Below, piece by piece: positions 28,531 to 37,638 of a stretch of DNA of 64,000 bases. Under the pieces are notes generated by a model. That model ran no database searches. It was not told where the DNA came from and was given only the letters and a program-made list of their open reading frames with translations. Each line of letters opens with the position of its first letter. Position 1 is the stretch's first letter. The stretch comes from Bog-473 sp963787485. Lineage in GTDB: Bacteria; Actinomycetota; Acidimicrobiia; Acidimicrobiales; RAAP-2. The stretch covers positions 62,001 through 126,000 of the forward strand of contig CAWBDF010000007.1 of the NCBI GenBank assembly GCA_963787485.1. Direction: 5' to 3'. Position numbers and translations under genes: made by a program.

Positions 28531-29412
28531 TCAGCGGTGGTAACTGCCGTGGCGGAGTTCGTCCACGAGCCCCGGACGGGTGGGCAGCCAACCAAGTTCA
28601 GATCGCGCCCTGGTCGCTGCCGTGCCTTGATCGAGCAGCAGCACCTCGGCGAAGTAGTCGCCGAGGCGGGCACGAGCTTCCTCATCTGAGCCGGCGACCG
28701 CCCCGGGAGCACCGGTAGCGACGGCAGCCGCCTCGCTGAGCTCGGCGACGGTGGGCTGCAGCCCGTTGCCGACGACGTAGCGGCCGCGCGCGGAGTCGCT
28801 TTCGAGGACCCGCCGGAAAAAATCAGCCAGGTCCGCAACATGGATGGTCGACCAGTGCTGCTGTCCGGTGCCGAGCATGATCAAGTTGCCGGCGGAGTCA
28901 CGGGGTGAGCCGAGAAGCACCCCGGGAACCCCGCCTCCGCCGTCGCCGTAGGCGACGCTGGACAGGATCACGACGCCTCGAAGACCGCTTGCATCGAGCA
29001 CTCGGCGGTCGATCGGCTCTTTCCATGCGACCATGGGCGGCGCGTCATACGGCGAGTCCTCGGTGATCGTCGTGTTCGTGCCATACACCCACAGGCCGCT
29101 GATGTGGAGATAGGGCTTACCCGTTTCATCGAATGCCTCGATTGCCGCGTCGACTACTGCTGAGTCCAGGTCTGCGCTCGTAGCATCCCCGGGACTGGCG
29201 GTGTGGATCGCCCCGTCCGTTTCGCCGAGGGCTTTGACGACGGCGGGTCGATCGTAGAGGTCGACGACAGCCGGGGTCGCGCCCCGCGCAGCGATGGTTT
29301 GGGCCTGAGCGTCGTCGCGCACGACGGCGGTCACTTCGTGGCCGTGAGCCTGCAGCTCCGCAAGGATGTGGGAGCCGACAAATCCTGTTGCTCCGGTGAG
29401 TGCCACGTTCAT
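28531..29412 (-). CDS. NAD-dependent epimerase/dehydratase family (extended SDR) protein
   Basis: A 293-residue Rossmann protein with the nucleotide motif TGATGFVGSHILAEL at the N-terminus and HISGLWVYGTNTTITEDSPY in the middle. The classical YxxxK is not clear, so it may be an atypical SDR or NmrA-like reductase. A strong AGGAGG precedes the ATG. It is divergent from a MarR gene and shares its operators, so it is probably the regulator's target and acts on a small electrophile or aromatic compound. Substrate not known. Confidence 0.85.
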   Translation of the reverse strand: MNVALTGATGFVGSHILAELQAHGHEVTAVVRDDAQAQTIAARGATPAVVDLYDRPAVVKALGETDGAIHTASPGDATSADLDSAVVDAAIEAFDETGKPYLHISGLWVYGTNTTITEDSPYDAPPMVAWKEPIDRRVLDASGLRGVVILSSVAYGDGGGGVPGVLLGSPRDSAGNLIMLGTGQQHWSTIHVADLADFFRRVLESDSARGRYVVGNGLQPTVAELSEAAAVATGAPGAVAGSDEEARARLGDYFAEVLLLDQGTAATRARSELGWLPTRPGLVDELRHGSYHR

Positions 29413-29461
29413 CTCGGGATGCCTCCTGTGCTGATTGAGGTCGAGTGACGACGAACAAAGG

Positions 29462-29481
29462 TTACTTGCGCTGTCAAGTGA
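29462..29481. promoter_or_regulatory. MarR operator 1 (TTACTTG-N6-CAAGTGA)
   Basis: A perfect CACTTG/CAAGTG-type inverted repeat about 50 bases before the epimerase start. Its minus-strand half contains TTGACA, so binding would cover a -35 element for the epimerase gene. Confidence 0.75.
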
Positions 29482-29495
29482 CTCCTACCGAGCAA

Positions 29496-29515
29496 TGACT
29501 TGCAGTGTCAAGTGA
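29496..29515. promoter_or_regulatory. MarR operator 2 (TGACTTG-N6-CAAGTGA)
   Basis: Same inverted repeat as operator 1 with one outer base changed. It is spaced 34 bases centre to centre from operator 1 and again contains a minus-strand TTGACA. Confidence 0.75.
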
Positions 29516-29616
29516 TATCCGCGAAGTAACTCCTCCTCTCTTTCCCAGTGTTCAAGCATGCATTCCCCGAAATTGGGGATTGGGGATTGGGGGGAACATC
29601 CCTGTACCCGGATTGG

Positions 29617-29636
29617 TTACTTGACGTCGCAAGTGA
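29617..29636. promoter_or_regulatory. MarR operator 3 over the marR promoter
   Basis: TTACTTG-ACGTCG-CAAGTGA. It overlaps a plus-strand TTGACG (29621-29626), which with TATCAT (29642-29647, spacer 15) could be the marR promoter. This points to autoregulation. Confidence 0.75.
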
Positions 29637-29653
29637 GCAGCTATCATCGAACG

Positions 29654-30154
29654 GTGCCGCCGGTGCCGCAATCGCCAAGCGACGAGGAGCCAGACGTTGA
29701 TTGGCTCACCGCCGAGGAGCTGGACTCCTGGCTCTCGGTGGTTCGGTTGATGACCTGGCTCCCCTGGTCGATCGACCAACAATTGCAACGCGATTCAAAG
29801 CTCGGGATGGTCGACTATCAGGTCATGGCCATGCTCTCGGAGAGCCAACAGCGGACGATGCGGCTCAGCTCGCTGGCCGAGGTCACCAACGCGTCGTTGT
29901 CCCGGTTGTCACGCGTGGTCACACGCCTCGAGCAACGGGGATTCGTTTGCCGCGAACCCGATCAGACAGACGGACGCTTCACCAAAGCAATCCTCACCCA
30001 CGAGGGACTCCAAGCGCTCGCCGAGGCCGCTCCCGGCCATATTGCACATGTGCGTTCGCTCGTGATCGACGTGTTGTCGCCGGAGCAACTACGACGGCTC
30101 GGCCGCGACGCCGACCGCATCATGGCGCGGATCGACACGTCTGCAATCAACTAA
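29654..30154 (+). CDS. MarR-family transcriptional regulator
   Basis: A protein of about 166 residues with the MarR winged helix: LGMVDYQVMAMLSESQQRTM, recognition region LAEVTNASLSRLSRVVTRLE and wing RGFVCREPDQTDGRFTKAIL. The open frame starts at 29558, but that would put operator 3 inside the gene. GTG 29654 is preferred, leaving only six bases after the -10, i.e. a leaderless or nearly leaderless mRNA. It is divergent from the epimerase gene, with three matching operators between them. Confidence 0.88.
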   Translation: MPPVPQSPSDEEPDVDWLTAEELDSWLSVVRLMTWLPWSIDQQLQRDSKLGMVDYQVMAMLSESQQRTMRLSSLAEVTNASLSRLSRVVTRLEQRGFVCREPDQTDGRFTKAILTHEGLQALAEAAPGHIAHVRSLVIDVLSPEQLRRLGRDADRIMARIDTSAIN

Positions 30155-31010
30155 TGCTCTGGCACCCGTCCGCATGATGGTCGCTTCGTTGCGGCCTGAG
30201 AATGTGAACAGCGTCGTTAGTTTGATAGTCGGCTACAGCCCATCTCGGACGTGGTCGTCCGGCAGAAACTCGCTAGGCACCGAACTGATCTGGATCATCC
30301 ACTTCGCGTCAGGTCTTGCGGGAAGCTTCTGCATGGTGCCTCAGGGCGGCGTGAATCTGATCAACTGTGAACGGGACCTCCACTCTGACTCATCCCCCAG
30401 GGTTGGAGTGGTGTACGCCTACGTTCGAAGTGCGTCCCTTTGAACCGAAGCTCGTGGGAGTCCTGAGTCATCCACCCATTCCTTGGGCGGCTTGAAGGGC
30501 TGACTTACTTCCCGGCTGTGATAGGTCTTCCCTCCTGCACAAATCCGCGTGGGACCCCCACCCATCCTTCACAGTCGCCCAGATTTCGCCGTTTGGGGTG
30601 ACGAATTCCCAGTTGCCCCATCTCCTCTTGTGCCATGACAAGCGAGCTCCAGGGAGATGCGAAAGCCATCCCAGCGCTGATCCAATTCGGCCTGTGCGGC
30701 CTTCTTCTTCAACTTCCCCGCTCTCATCAAGATCGAGCTTCCCGAAGGCAGTTCAGCCCGGCGCCGATCAGGACGCCCCGCCGCGTGTCACCGTCATCGA
30801 ACCGATGACGCTAGCCGTCAAGAGTTGCAGTTTCTGTGACGTTCAGCTGGCTTGTACACGCTGGCACGACAAGTGCGAGACCCAGGGCGCCGCCAATGTC
30901 GTTGCGCCTGCGGCATTGATGGATGCTGGGCCCTCCCCCTATGACCAGGCCTTGCCCGTGCCGCTCTGTGGACCGGCGCGGGGCGTTCGGTGGTCGGAAC
31001 GCTGCTTCGT
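30155..31010. other. 856-bp stretch without a recognisable gene
   Basis: Several short frames exist on both strands but none has both a ribosome site and a recognisable family. A Trp-rich minus-strand frame near 30490-30650 (containing NWEFVTPNGEIWATVKDGWG) looks protein-like but has no clear start and may be a remnant. A plus-strand frame at 30174-30443 is not supported. Confidence 0.35.
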
Positions 31011-31277
31011 CTATTCCTCGACGAGGATCACCAACGTTTCGGGCAGAACGCCATCGTGCTCCATGGCCGCGGCGGCAGCCTCTGACTGCATGGCGGACGC
31101 AAATGCATCCATGTCGGGAACGTCCATGATGAGTGCCACCTTTGTTGGATCGTCGGGGCTCACGAACGTCCGGATGTTGGTGACGCCAAGCTGGCCGAAG
31201 ACCTCTTGGCGCTTCGGCGAGTTCAGCCAGTGTTCCTTGCCCTTCGAAATGTCGTGGTGTCCGATTATGGTCGGCAT
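31011..31277 (-). CDS. Small conserved hypothetical protein
   Basis: An 88-residue protein, MPTIIGHHDISKGKEHWLNS onward, with a strong AAGGAG ribosome site. It contains TNIRTFVSPDDPTKVALIMD and an alanine-rich helix, consistent with a small alpha-beta (ferredoxin-like/ABM) fold seen in dimeric monooxygenase- or cyclase-like proteins. No catalytic motif is visible, so the function stays open. Confidence 0.7.
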   Translation of the reverse strand: MPTIIGHHDISKGKEHWLNSPKRQEVFGQLGVTNIRTFVSPDDPTKVALIMDVPDMDAFASAMQSEAAAAAMEHDGVLPETLVILVEE

Positions 31278-31594
31278 GCTGTCGTCTCCTTATGATCGGC
31301 GGTTGGGGAGTTTCTCTTCGGTGCGCAACGAGAAATATCGGCGCCCTGCATTGGATCCCGTTGGACGGTACTCGAAGTTGGGCGGGAGCGCACCGAAAGC
31401 AGTGCTATGGGTGCCACAGCGCGGCCCCGTCCCGGCGTTACTGTGACGCTTCCAGCCGCAGTCGCCGCTGAACATTCTAGGGCACCGTCAGCAAGCCGGA
31501 TCCGTCCGATCTGCACCGATACAACGATCGTTCACTGTTCACCATCTCTGCGACGTCGCACGTGCTAGACCTACCGACCATAGGAGACGATCCC

Positions 31595-32308
31595 GTGATA
31601 GCGGCGACGCGAACCTCCCCCACTTGGGAGCGATACGCGTGGGTGGCGGGCATCCTCTACGTCCTCGCCGTCGTGGCAGAGTCCGCGGTCGGGCTCGGGG
31701 TCGGCATCAACCAGAACGACTCGGCCGCGAAGATCGCGAACACGCTCGCCGATCACAGGAACCGACTGATGGTGGTCGAGGGCTTCTGTGTCATCTACGC
31801 CGCCATGTTTCCGATCTACCTGTGGAAGCTGTACGACCGTCTCCTGCACACGGATGCCGAGGGCTCGCGTGCCCTCGGCTCCTTGCTGCTGGTCGGTGGC
31901 ATGCTGTTTGTCGCCCTTCACGCGGTCAGCGACATCGGGATCTACGGCGTGCTCGACGGGAAGCTCGCGACGTTCAGTGCGCAACACGACAACAGCGTCT
32001 CCTACACGCTGTACCTGTTGACCTACGCCGTGGACAGCGTCGCGGACGTCTTCGGCAGTCTCTTCGCGTTCGCTGCTGGGGTGCTCGTGTTCAGGAATGG
32101 AGTCTTGCCACGGTGGCTTGGGTGGGTCTCGATTCTCGCCGCGCCCCTGCTCTTTCTGCAGGCCTTCGGCCTCGGCGGTGTGATCGCATCGTTTGGCCTG
32201 GTTCTCGACCTCATCGGATTCGTGTTGCTCCTCGTCTTCGTCCTGATCAGCAGCGTCATCTTGCTCGGGCGCGAGAAATCGGTTGGCCTCGTCGCTCAAG
32301 TCAGGTAG
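31595..32308 (+). CDS. DUF4386-like integral membrane protein
   Basis: A protein of about 237 residues from GTG 31595, which has AGGAG eight bases upstream; the frame opens earlier at 31562 without such a site. About six membrane helices are visible (YAWVAGILYVLAVVAESAVG, LLLVGGMLFVALHAVSDIGI, and a long C-terminal pair). LADHRNRLMVVEGFCVIYAA and the general layout resemble DUF4386 proteins. No enzymatic role is known. Confidence 0.75.
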   Translation: MIAATRTSPTWERYAWVAGILYVLAVVAESAVGLGVGINQNDSAAKIANTLADHRNRLMVVEGFCVIYAAMFPIYLWKLYDRLLHTDAEGSRALGSLLLVGGMLFVALHAVSDIGIYGVLDGKLATFSAQHDNSVSYTLYLLTYAVDSVADVFGSLFAFAAGVLVFRNGVLPRWLGWVSILAAPLLFLQAFGLGGVIASFGLVLDLIGFVLLLVFVLISSVILLGREKSVGLVAQVR

Positions 32309-32600
32309 GAGCCCCTGGCCTGACTGAAGGCGCCGGCGAGTGGTGCACCTGGGCAATGGTTCGAGGTGTCCCACTTTGACGGAACAAGCGAGTGGTGCAT
32401 GCCACCGAGGGCGGTAGGGGCAGGTTCATTCCGTCCTCCAAAGCCCTGCCCCGTCGGCTCGGTGGCCCCGTCCAGTCCGCCTGGAGATCTGAAACTCAGG
32501 GCTGAATGAGGTGTTCCCCCTTCGCAAGTCCCCCGGACGTCCCGGGCCTATCCCGAGGGCCTTACCTAATGGTATAGTTAGAAGCTATTTCTCATCCGGC

Positions 32601-33038
32601 TTACTCACCCACACCGTAAAGGGATTCATCGAGGGCCGCCCAGGCATCGAGGGTGATCGGCCCGGCTCCTAAGGCGCTACCCGCCACAACGGTAATACGA
32701 TCGGGGTCGTATCCGACCACAGCCTTCCAGGTGACGTTGTCGGTCAGTCTTCGGAAGAGGGACCCTCTTCGATCCAGCGCCTGTTCGATCTGTTCGAGCT
32801 CAGTGACTGAGTCCACCTCCAAGACAAGAGTTCGTATGCCGATGTGTCGCGCGCCCGCGCCGCGCCCGCTGGTTCCAAAGGCTCGCAAAACGATCACTTG
32901 AGGTCGCTCGCTCCCAGCTGCACTCACCGCCGCGAGTTCATCCCGCCTCGAGAGAACTGTGAAGCCGAAAACATCGCGATAGAACTCGATCGATCGGTCG
33001 AGATTCGAAACGTTCATCACTACGCTTTGGAAGTGCAT
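32601..33038 (-). CDS. VOC (glyoxalase/dioxygenase superfamily) protein
   Basis: A 145-residue single-domain VOC protein starting MHFQSVVMNVSNLDRSIEFY and RDVFGFTVL, the typical first beta-alpha-beta unit, with GGGAG before the ATG. Metal-ligand positions are not well conserved: the first His is present (MH) and a later GIRTLVLEV segment follows. It may be a metal enzyme or a small-molecule binding protein. The tail after DPDRITVVAG is short. Confidence 0.8.
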   Translation of the reverse strand: MHFQSVVMNVSNLDRSIEFYRDVFGFTVLSRRDELAAVSAAGSERPQVIVLRAFGTSGRGAGARHIGIRTLVLEVDSVTELEQIEQALDRRGSLFRRLTDNVTWKAVVGYDPDRITVVAGSALGAGPITLDAWAALDESLYGVGE

Positions 33039-33216
33039 GTCAGCTCCCGGGGCCGTTCGGCGGCGCTTTTCGTGAATCTACTGCGACGTGCTGTCGGTAA
33101 TCCGATTTGGCAATCAAATCAGCGTTACTAGCGAGACGCGAGTGGACGAGCTGGATTGAACGCCCAGTTCAGGAGCCACTCGGACGGACGGGAGAGACGG
33201 CTGGACGATTCAGATG

Positions 33217-33261
33217 GGCCTCCCGAGCCGGTGGCGCAGGTTCGAGACCTGCCGGGACGCC
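33217..33261 (+). repeat. Degenerate copy of the tRNA-Arg(CCG) 3' half
   Basis: This copies the anticodon arm through acceptor end of the tRNA at 19130, with mismatches (CCTCCC for CCTCCG, CGAGACC for CGAGTCC, and a damaged acceptor end). GAGCCGGTGGCGCAGGTTCG is identical. No 5' half is present, so it cannot be a functional tRNA. It is best read as an old attachment site between the two accessory blocks. Confidence 0.8.
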
Positions 33262-33826
33262 GAGAGGGTGCGGCGCCGAAGTTCAACCGATGGGGATAGG
33301 AGATAGGGGGTTCAAACGTCCCACCTCGACCCACCCGCCGCCCGATCGCTCAGGTTCGAAACCCTGGGCCGCACCGTCTGCCCCAGAGTCTCAATCAGGC
33401 ATTCCGGGCTAGTTCTCCGATTGAGCCCTGGCAGTTGAACTTGAAGTCCGCCGAGCGAGCCTCGCGGACCAGCAACCATGTCGTCGGGTTGGGGTGGCCC
33501 GTCCCCCGTTTGAGGTTGTCGGGTTGCAACAGTTCCCACCTCCTCGTTGCTCTTCCGCCCCGCTGGCAAGACATGGTGAGCCACGTCGGCGGTGTGAGTA
33601 CCGCGCACGTGAAGGCTGAAACCCATTCTTTTCTAGCGGTCAGAAAGAGTGCTGCTCTTGCGCACACTTATTCCCCATTTCCCAAGAACAACATTGATCG
33701 ATTTCGCAAGAAAGTGGATTGCTCCCGCTTTCAACCACTTACGAACGTGTTTGGCGTACGCCGAACAGGGGTACTTCTGAGCCGCCGGGAAACCTCGGCA
33801 TGCCAACTACTTCTGGGGAGGACTCA
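33262..33826. other. Gene-free stretch with further T-arm-like sequences
   Basis: Two more GGTTCRAA-type sequences occur (near 33309-33320 and 33352-33367), resembling worn tRNA T-arms. A minus-strand frame at 33395-33667 is open but has no recognisable domain or ribosome site. It is probably debris at an integration point. Confidence 0.35.
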
Positions 33827-34080
33827 ATGGTTGGAGTGGTGGACTCGTTGTCAGCATCATCGCCTTCGCGGTGGGAGCCGTTCTTGATTGGGCCGTGACC
33901 GTGCAGCCCAACCAGCATGGATTCAACGTCGACAGGGTGGGCGTCATCGTGATGATCGTGGGCATCATCGGTGCAGTGCTGTCGATCGTCGTCATGGCCG
34001 TCGGCAATACCCGCAGGACTCGAAAGGTCGTCGACGACGGGCGGGGCAACGTTGTCCGCCGCGTTGACTCGCAGATCTAG
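33827..34080 (+). CDS. Small two-helix membrane protein, frame broken by one missing base
   Basis: ATG 33827 has a strong GGGGAGG five bases before it but leaves frame after MVGVV. The rest, LVVSIIAFAVGAVLDWAVTV and VDRVGVIVMIVGIIGAVLSI to RRVDSQI, is in the next frame. The span is 254 nt, one short of a codon multiple; one added G near 33841 gives a clean 84-residue protein with two helices. It resembles small DUF6458-like proteins of actinobacteria. A frame from GTG 33871 alone would cut the first helix in half. Confidence 0.7.
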
Positions 34081-34138
34081 ATCAAGGCACGACATATCCA
34101 CGGAATCGAGAGCTTCATATAACTGGGAGGTTTGACCT

Positions 34139-34303
34139 GTGGTACTGATACTTGCGTTGTTGCTAGTGCTGGTCTTGTTCGGTGCCGGCTTCGCCGTGCA
34201 TATCCTATGGATTGCGGCTGTTGTCCTCTTTGTTCTTTGGCTAATCGGTCTGGCCATTGGCCGAGGCGAGGGCGCTGGAAGACATCGCTTTTATCGCTGG
34301 TAG
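34139..34303 (+). CDS. Very small hydrophobic membrane protein (lmo0937/DUF5670-like)
   Basis: A 54-residue protein from GTG 34139, with GGGAGG eight bases upstream. It reads VVLILALLLVLVLFGAGFAV, then HILWIAAVVLFVLWLIGLAI, then a basic tail GRGEGAGRHRFYRW. The two helices, the aromatic HxLW turn and the RHRxYRW tail match the short hydrophobic proteins widespread in actinobacteria, often linked to stress. It directly follows another small membrane protein, with which it may form an operon. Confidence 0.8.
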   Translation: MVLILALLLVLVLFGAGFAVHILWIAAVVLFVLWLIGLAIGRGEGAGRHRFYRW

Positions 34304-34536
34304 CACCCTCGCACCCAGTAATCACGTTTGCGGTTGTCTCGTTGGCCAATTCGATAAGGCAGTTCGACCTCCGGTGCTCTGATCGACGGCCCCCCAGGTA
34401 TTTCGGGCCCCGGGGGGCCGCTCGCGCCATCGCCCAGTACGCCCGGGCTGCAACCACATCAGCGAGGCCGCTCGCTCAGTCGCCTCGCAGCCAGCCAGGT
34501 CGTCGGGCTCCTGGGTAGAGGTGGGAGGATTGCCCC

Positions 34537-35502
34537 ATGGCGACGACGGATGTCTACAGGAGGTTTGCGTCGTTCGAGGCACGCGGAGAGTCGCCCTGTT
34601 ACGAGGAATGGGCCGAGGGAGTTGCTCATGATCCAGACCTGCTGACCCTGATCGACGAGCTTCCTGTTTGGAAGCGTCAACCGAACCTAGTCTTCGCTGC
34701 AGCCCACTTCGCCGGTGTCTCCCCGCAACCGTTCGAAGGATTCCGTAGTGAGGTGATCGCGGCATGGCCCGAAGTCCGAGATGTGATCCTGACAAGACGG
34801 ACACAGACCAATGAGCCAGGTCGGTGCGCCGTCGCACTACCTCTTCTCGCCGCATTGCGTCAACCGCTTGCGCTGCTCGAAGTCGGCGCTTCCGCCGGAC
34901 TGTGCTTATACCCGGACAAGTTCAGTTACCAGTACAGCGATCTCCCTCGCCTCGATCCAGCCGGAGGGCCGAGCAGAGTTTTGTTGCGCTGTGCGATTGA
35001 GGGCCCTGTCCCAGTGCCCACGGCTCTGCCTGAGATTGTCTGGCGAGCTGGCATCGATCTCAACCCGCTCGACGTGACCAAAAGCGAAGATGTCCGTTGG
35101 CTGGAAACCCTAGTGTGGCCAGAGCAGGACTCACGCCGCCAACGGCTGGCTGCGGCTATCGATATCGCCCGCACGGACCCCCCACGCCTCCTCGCTGGAG
35201 ACCTCAACGACACCATCGAGACGCTAGCGAGCCAAGCCCCATCGGACGCCACGCTCGTTGTCTTCCATAGTGCCGTGCTGGCCTACGTTTCCGCCGAGGC
35301 TCGAACCCAGTTCGTAGCGAGAGCAAGATCCTTTCCAGGCCATTGGATCTCGAACGAAGCCCTATCGGTTGTTCCAGATATCAGGCCGTCGGTCTTGCCG
35401 CCCCCACCGGATTCAACCAAGATGCAGTTCTTGCTTGCAAAGGACGGTGAGGCCGTCGCTTACGCCCGGCCTCACGGACAATCGCTCCTTTGGCTTGCTT
35501 AG
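34537..35502 (+). CDS. DUF2332 family protein
   Basis: A 321-residue protein preceded by GGGAGGA. The opening YRRFASFEARGESPCYEEWA, then LPVWKRQPNLVFAAAHFAGV and PLALLEVGASAGLCLYPDKF, are characteristic of DUF2332. The LLEVGASAGLCL segment looks like a methyltransferase-type glycine loop, suggesting a Rossmann-like fold. The function is not established. It stands alone on the plus strand. Confidence 0.85.
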   Translation: MATTDVYRRFASFEARGESPCYEEWAEGVAHDPDLLTLIDELPVWKRQPNLVFAAAHFAGVSPQPFEGFRSEVIAAWPEVRDVILTRRTQTNEPGRCAVALPLLAALRQPLALLEVGASAGLCLYPDKFSYQYSDLPRLDPAGGPSRVLLRCAIEGPVPVPTALPEIVWRAGIDLNPLDVTKSEDVRWLETLVWPEQDSRRQRLAAAIDIARTDPPRLLAGDLNDTIETLASQAPSDATLVVFHSAVLAYVSAEARTQFVARARSFPGHWISNEALSVVPDIRPSVLPPPPDSTKMQFLLAKDGEAVAYARPHGQSLLWLA

Positions 35503-35669
35503 ATTCCGTGTACACACCCTGGGAGTATGGGTACCTCCGTACTGCCGGCTAGGGACGTGGCCAGGGACTCAATCTCCAGTCGGAATTTGGGTCAGTCTCT
35601 CCACTGACCGATGCGTCCCGCGGCGTCCGACGGTCGTACTGTCGAAGCCGTTACCGAGGAGAACTTCTG

Positions 35670-36233
35670 ATGCGCAGCGTGACCTATTCGATGGGTGTTT
35701 CACTTGACGGCTACATCGCCGGTCCGCACGGCGAGTTCGCTTGGACGGAGCCCGACGAGGAGATTTTTCGCTTCGTCACCGACGAGATACGAGAGGTCGG
35801 CGTCCACCTGTTGGGACGACGGCTGTACGAGACGATGCTGTACTGGGAGACCGCGGACCAGGATCCATCGCTCGACGATTCAATGCTCGAGTGGGCCGCG
35901 ATCTGGAAGCCGCTCCCAAAAGTGGTGTTCTCCACCACGCTGTCGGCGGTGCAGGGCAATGCCCGCCTGGCCTCCGGCGGCCTGGCCGAGGAGATCGAGC
36001 GGTTGCGAGCCGAGCCCAGGGAAGGCGACATCGCGATCGGCGGCGCCACTCTCGCCGCCGAGGCGGCCGCGTTGGGTCTGATCGACGAGTACCGGGCCAG
36101 GGTCTACCCGGTGCTGGTTGGCGGTGGCATTCCGTTCTTTCCCCAGCGCGAGTGCCGGGTCGATCTCGAACTCGTCGAGACCCGCACCTTCAGCTCGAGG
36201 GTCGTCTACCTCCGCTACCGCGTGGCGCGCTAG
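35670..36233 (+). CDS. Dihydrofolate reductase-like (RibD C-terminal) family protein
   Basis: A 187-residue protein of the YyaP/RibD C-terminal family. It starts with SVTYSMGVSLDGYIAGPHGE and FAWTEPDEE, has LLGRRLYETMLYWE (NADPH-side helix) and GDIAIGGATLAAEAAALGLI, and ends in a VYPVLVGGGIPFFPQ strand-loop. A GAGGAG ribosome site precedes it. It is probably an NADPH-dependent reductase of unknown substrate rather than the folate enzyme. Confidence 0.87.
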   Translation: MRSVTYSMGVSLDGYIAGPHGEFAWTEPDEEIFRFVTDEIREVGVHLLGRRLYETMLYWETADQDPSLDDSMLEWAAIWKPLPKVVFSTTLSAVQGNARLASGGLAEEIERLRAEPREGDIAIGGATLAAEAAALGLIDEYRARVYPVLVGGGIPFFPQRECRVDLELVETRTFSSRVVYLRYRVAR

Positions 36234-36483
36234 CCGGCCCGCCCGCCAAGCGCCAGGAAGAACGAGCGAGCCCGTTGCTTGACCTCAATCTCGCCAGTTC
36301 TCGCAAACGAACACTCGAGCGATCTCGCTCCAAGCGCCCAATATTCGAAAGGGTTGACAACATCGATGGCAGCACCGGCTCGGTGATCAGCGTCCACTCA
36401 CGTGAGTCACCACTTGGGCAGTGCCCTCATTGACTCCCGACCGCACTTATGGGTTGTCCTTCAAGGTGATGGCGAGCGTCCCT

Positions 36484-37359
36484 TCAGGCGAGGCGGAACC
36501 TGCAGACGGTAACCGAGCACAGCCGGTCGTCGGCCCCCTCGGATCGGAGCTCAACGCGGACGGTCACCTGATCCTCGGTAACCCGCAAAACCTCCACGCT
36601 GGTCACGAGCGGGGCGCCGACGCCCCGGGAAACCAGCGACGTCCCCTGGTGTTCGATCCAGAAGCAGTCAGTGCCGAGCACATCTTGAGCCGCGATCATC
36701 GCTGCTGCCTCGGGCACCACTTGGAACGGGCCCTGGTGCAGGCCGCTACCCGACAGGTCGGAGCCGATCTCTGACACAAGTTCGGGAATCTCGAGGTTTC
36801 CATCTGGCCGCCGCCTCGCGCCGAACGCCTCGAAAAGCGGCGGGAGCCCCGGCGAATCCTCGACGCCAGGGCGGTTGTCGACATACTGGAAGTCCGAGAC
36901 TGGCTGGTGGGCGGCCCAGTGGGTGCTGCCGATACCGAGCACCCTGGCACGGTCGTTGGCGTCGGTCAGCCGGCTCTCGGTGAATAGCTGGGTCCTACCC
37001 TCGCGCAGGACGCGGCCCTCGAGGTGTACTTGCGCGACGTCAAGTGCCGGCTCGAAGAGCTGCAGATCGATTCGGGTCGGTGCCGGGTAGCCGCCCAAGG
37101 GATCGACATTGATTCCCGCCGTATCGAGGAGAGCAACGCCTAATGGAGCGGCGAGAAGACCGGCGCGGCCGCGAAGGTCGCTCCGGACCGTCAGCCAGCC
37201 TTCCGCCTTGTGTCGGCCCCGTGCCTCGGAATAGGTACCGAGGTACCGATAGGAGATGACCCGTACACCCTGTGTCCCGGGAGGTCCCGCGACCCCTGGT
37301 CCAGCCCACGCCAAAACCGGCGTAGCCGGGCGACCCTCGATCCTGTCATCGGTCGACAA
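36484..37359 (-). CDS. Double hotdog thioesterase-like protein
   Basis: A 291-residue protein from TTG 37359, where GAGGAG seven to nine bases upstream decides the start. Two hotdog-like units are visible. The first has LLAAPLGVALLDTAGINVDP with PTRIDLQLFEPALDVAQVHL and EGRVLREGRTQLFTESRLTD. The second is at the C-terminus, from LVTSVEVLRVTEDQVTVRVE. The arrangement resembles acyl-CoA thioesterase/PaaI tandem proteins. The catalytic residues cannot be fixed. Confidence 0.65.
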   Translation of the reverse strand: MSTDDRIEGRPATPVLAWAGPGVAGPPGTQGVRVISYRYLGTYSEARGRHKAEGWLTVRSDLRGRAGLLAAPLGVALLDTAGINVDPLGGYPAPTRIDLQLFEPALDVAQVHLEGRVLREGRTQLFTESRLTDANDRARVLGIGSTHWAAHQPVSDFQYVDNRPGVEDSPGLPPLFEAFGARRRPDGNLEIPELVSEIGSDLSGSGLHQGPFQVVPEAAAMIAAQDVLGTDCFWIEHQGTSLVSRGVGAPLVTSVEVLRVTEDQVTVRVELRSEGADDRLCSVTVCRFRLA

Positions 37360-37638
37360 CTCGATCTCCTCTCGGCTCCACGTCTTGATCGTGGCTCAAC
37401 GCTAGGGCGGGCGGCGGTGCCCACCTTCTCAGGGTGTCCTGACGCGTACCAGCGCTCGGACGCCCGCCTCAACGAACCGACAGGTGATGCGGTATCCACA
37501 TCGCCCGGGAGAGGGTGCCAACCTCCAGCGCCATGGGGGCGGGAGCAATGTGATGCCAAGGCATTCTGCATTTGGTGCGTCCCAGCCGGATTCGTGACAA
37601 GCCCTCCAGGACCCCGCCCAAAGACGGTACTCAACCCA

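Noticed and set aside
30598..31446. 282-codon plus-strand frame
   Set aside because: It covers the antisense of the better supported 88-residue gene at 31011 and shows no family sequence.
33395..33667. Minus-strand frame near the degenerate tRNA copy considered as an integrase remnant
   Set aside because: No Arg-His-Arg-Tyr or serine recombinase motif could be found, so it cannot be assigned to an integrase.
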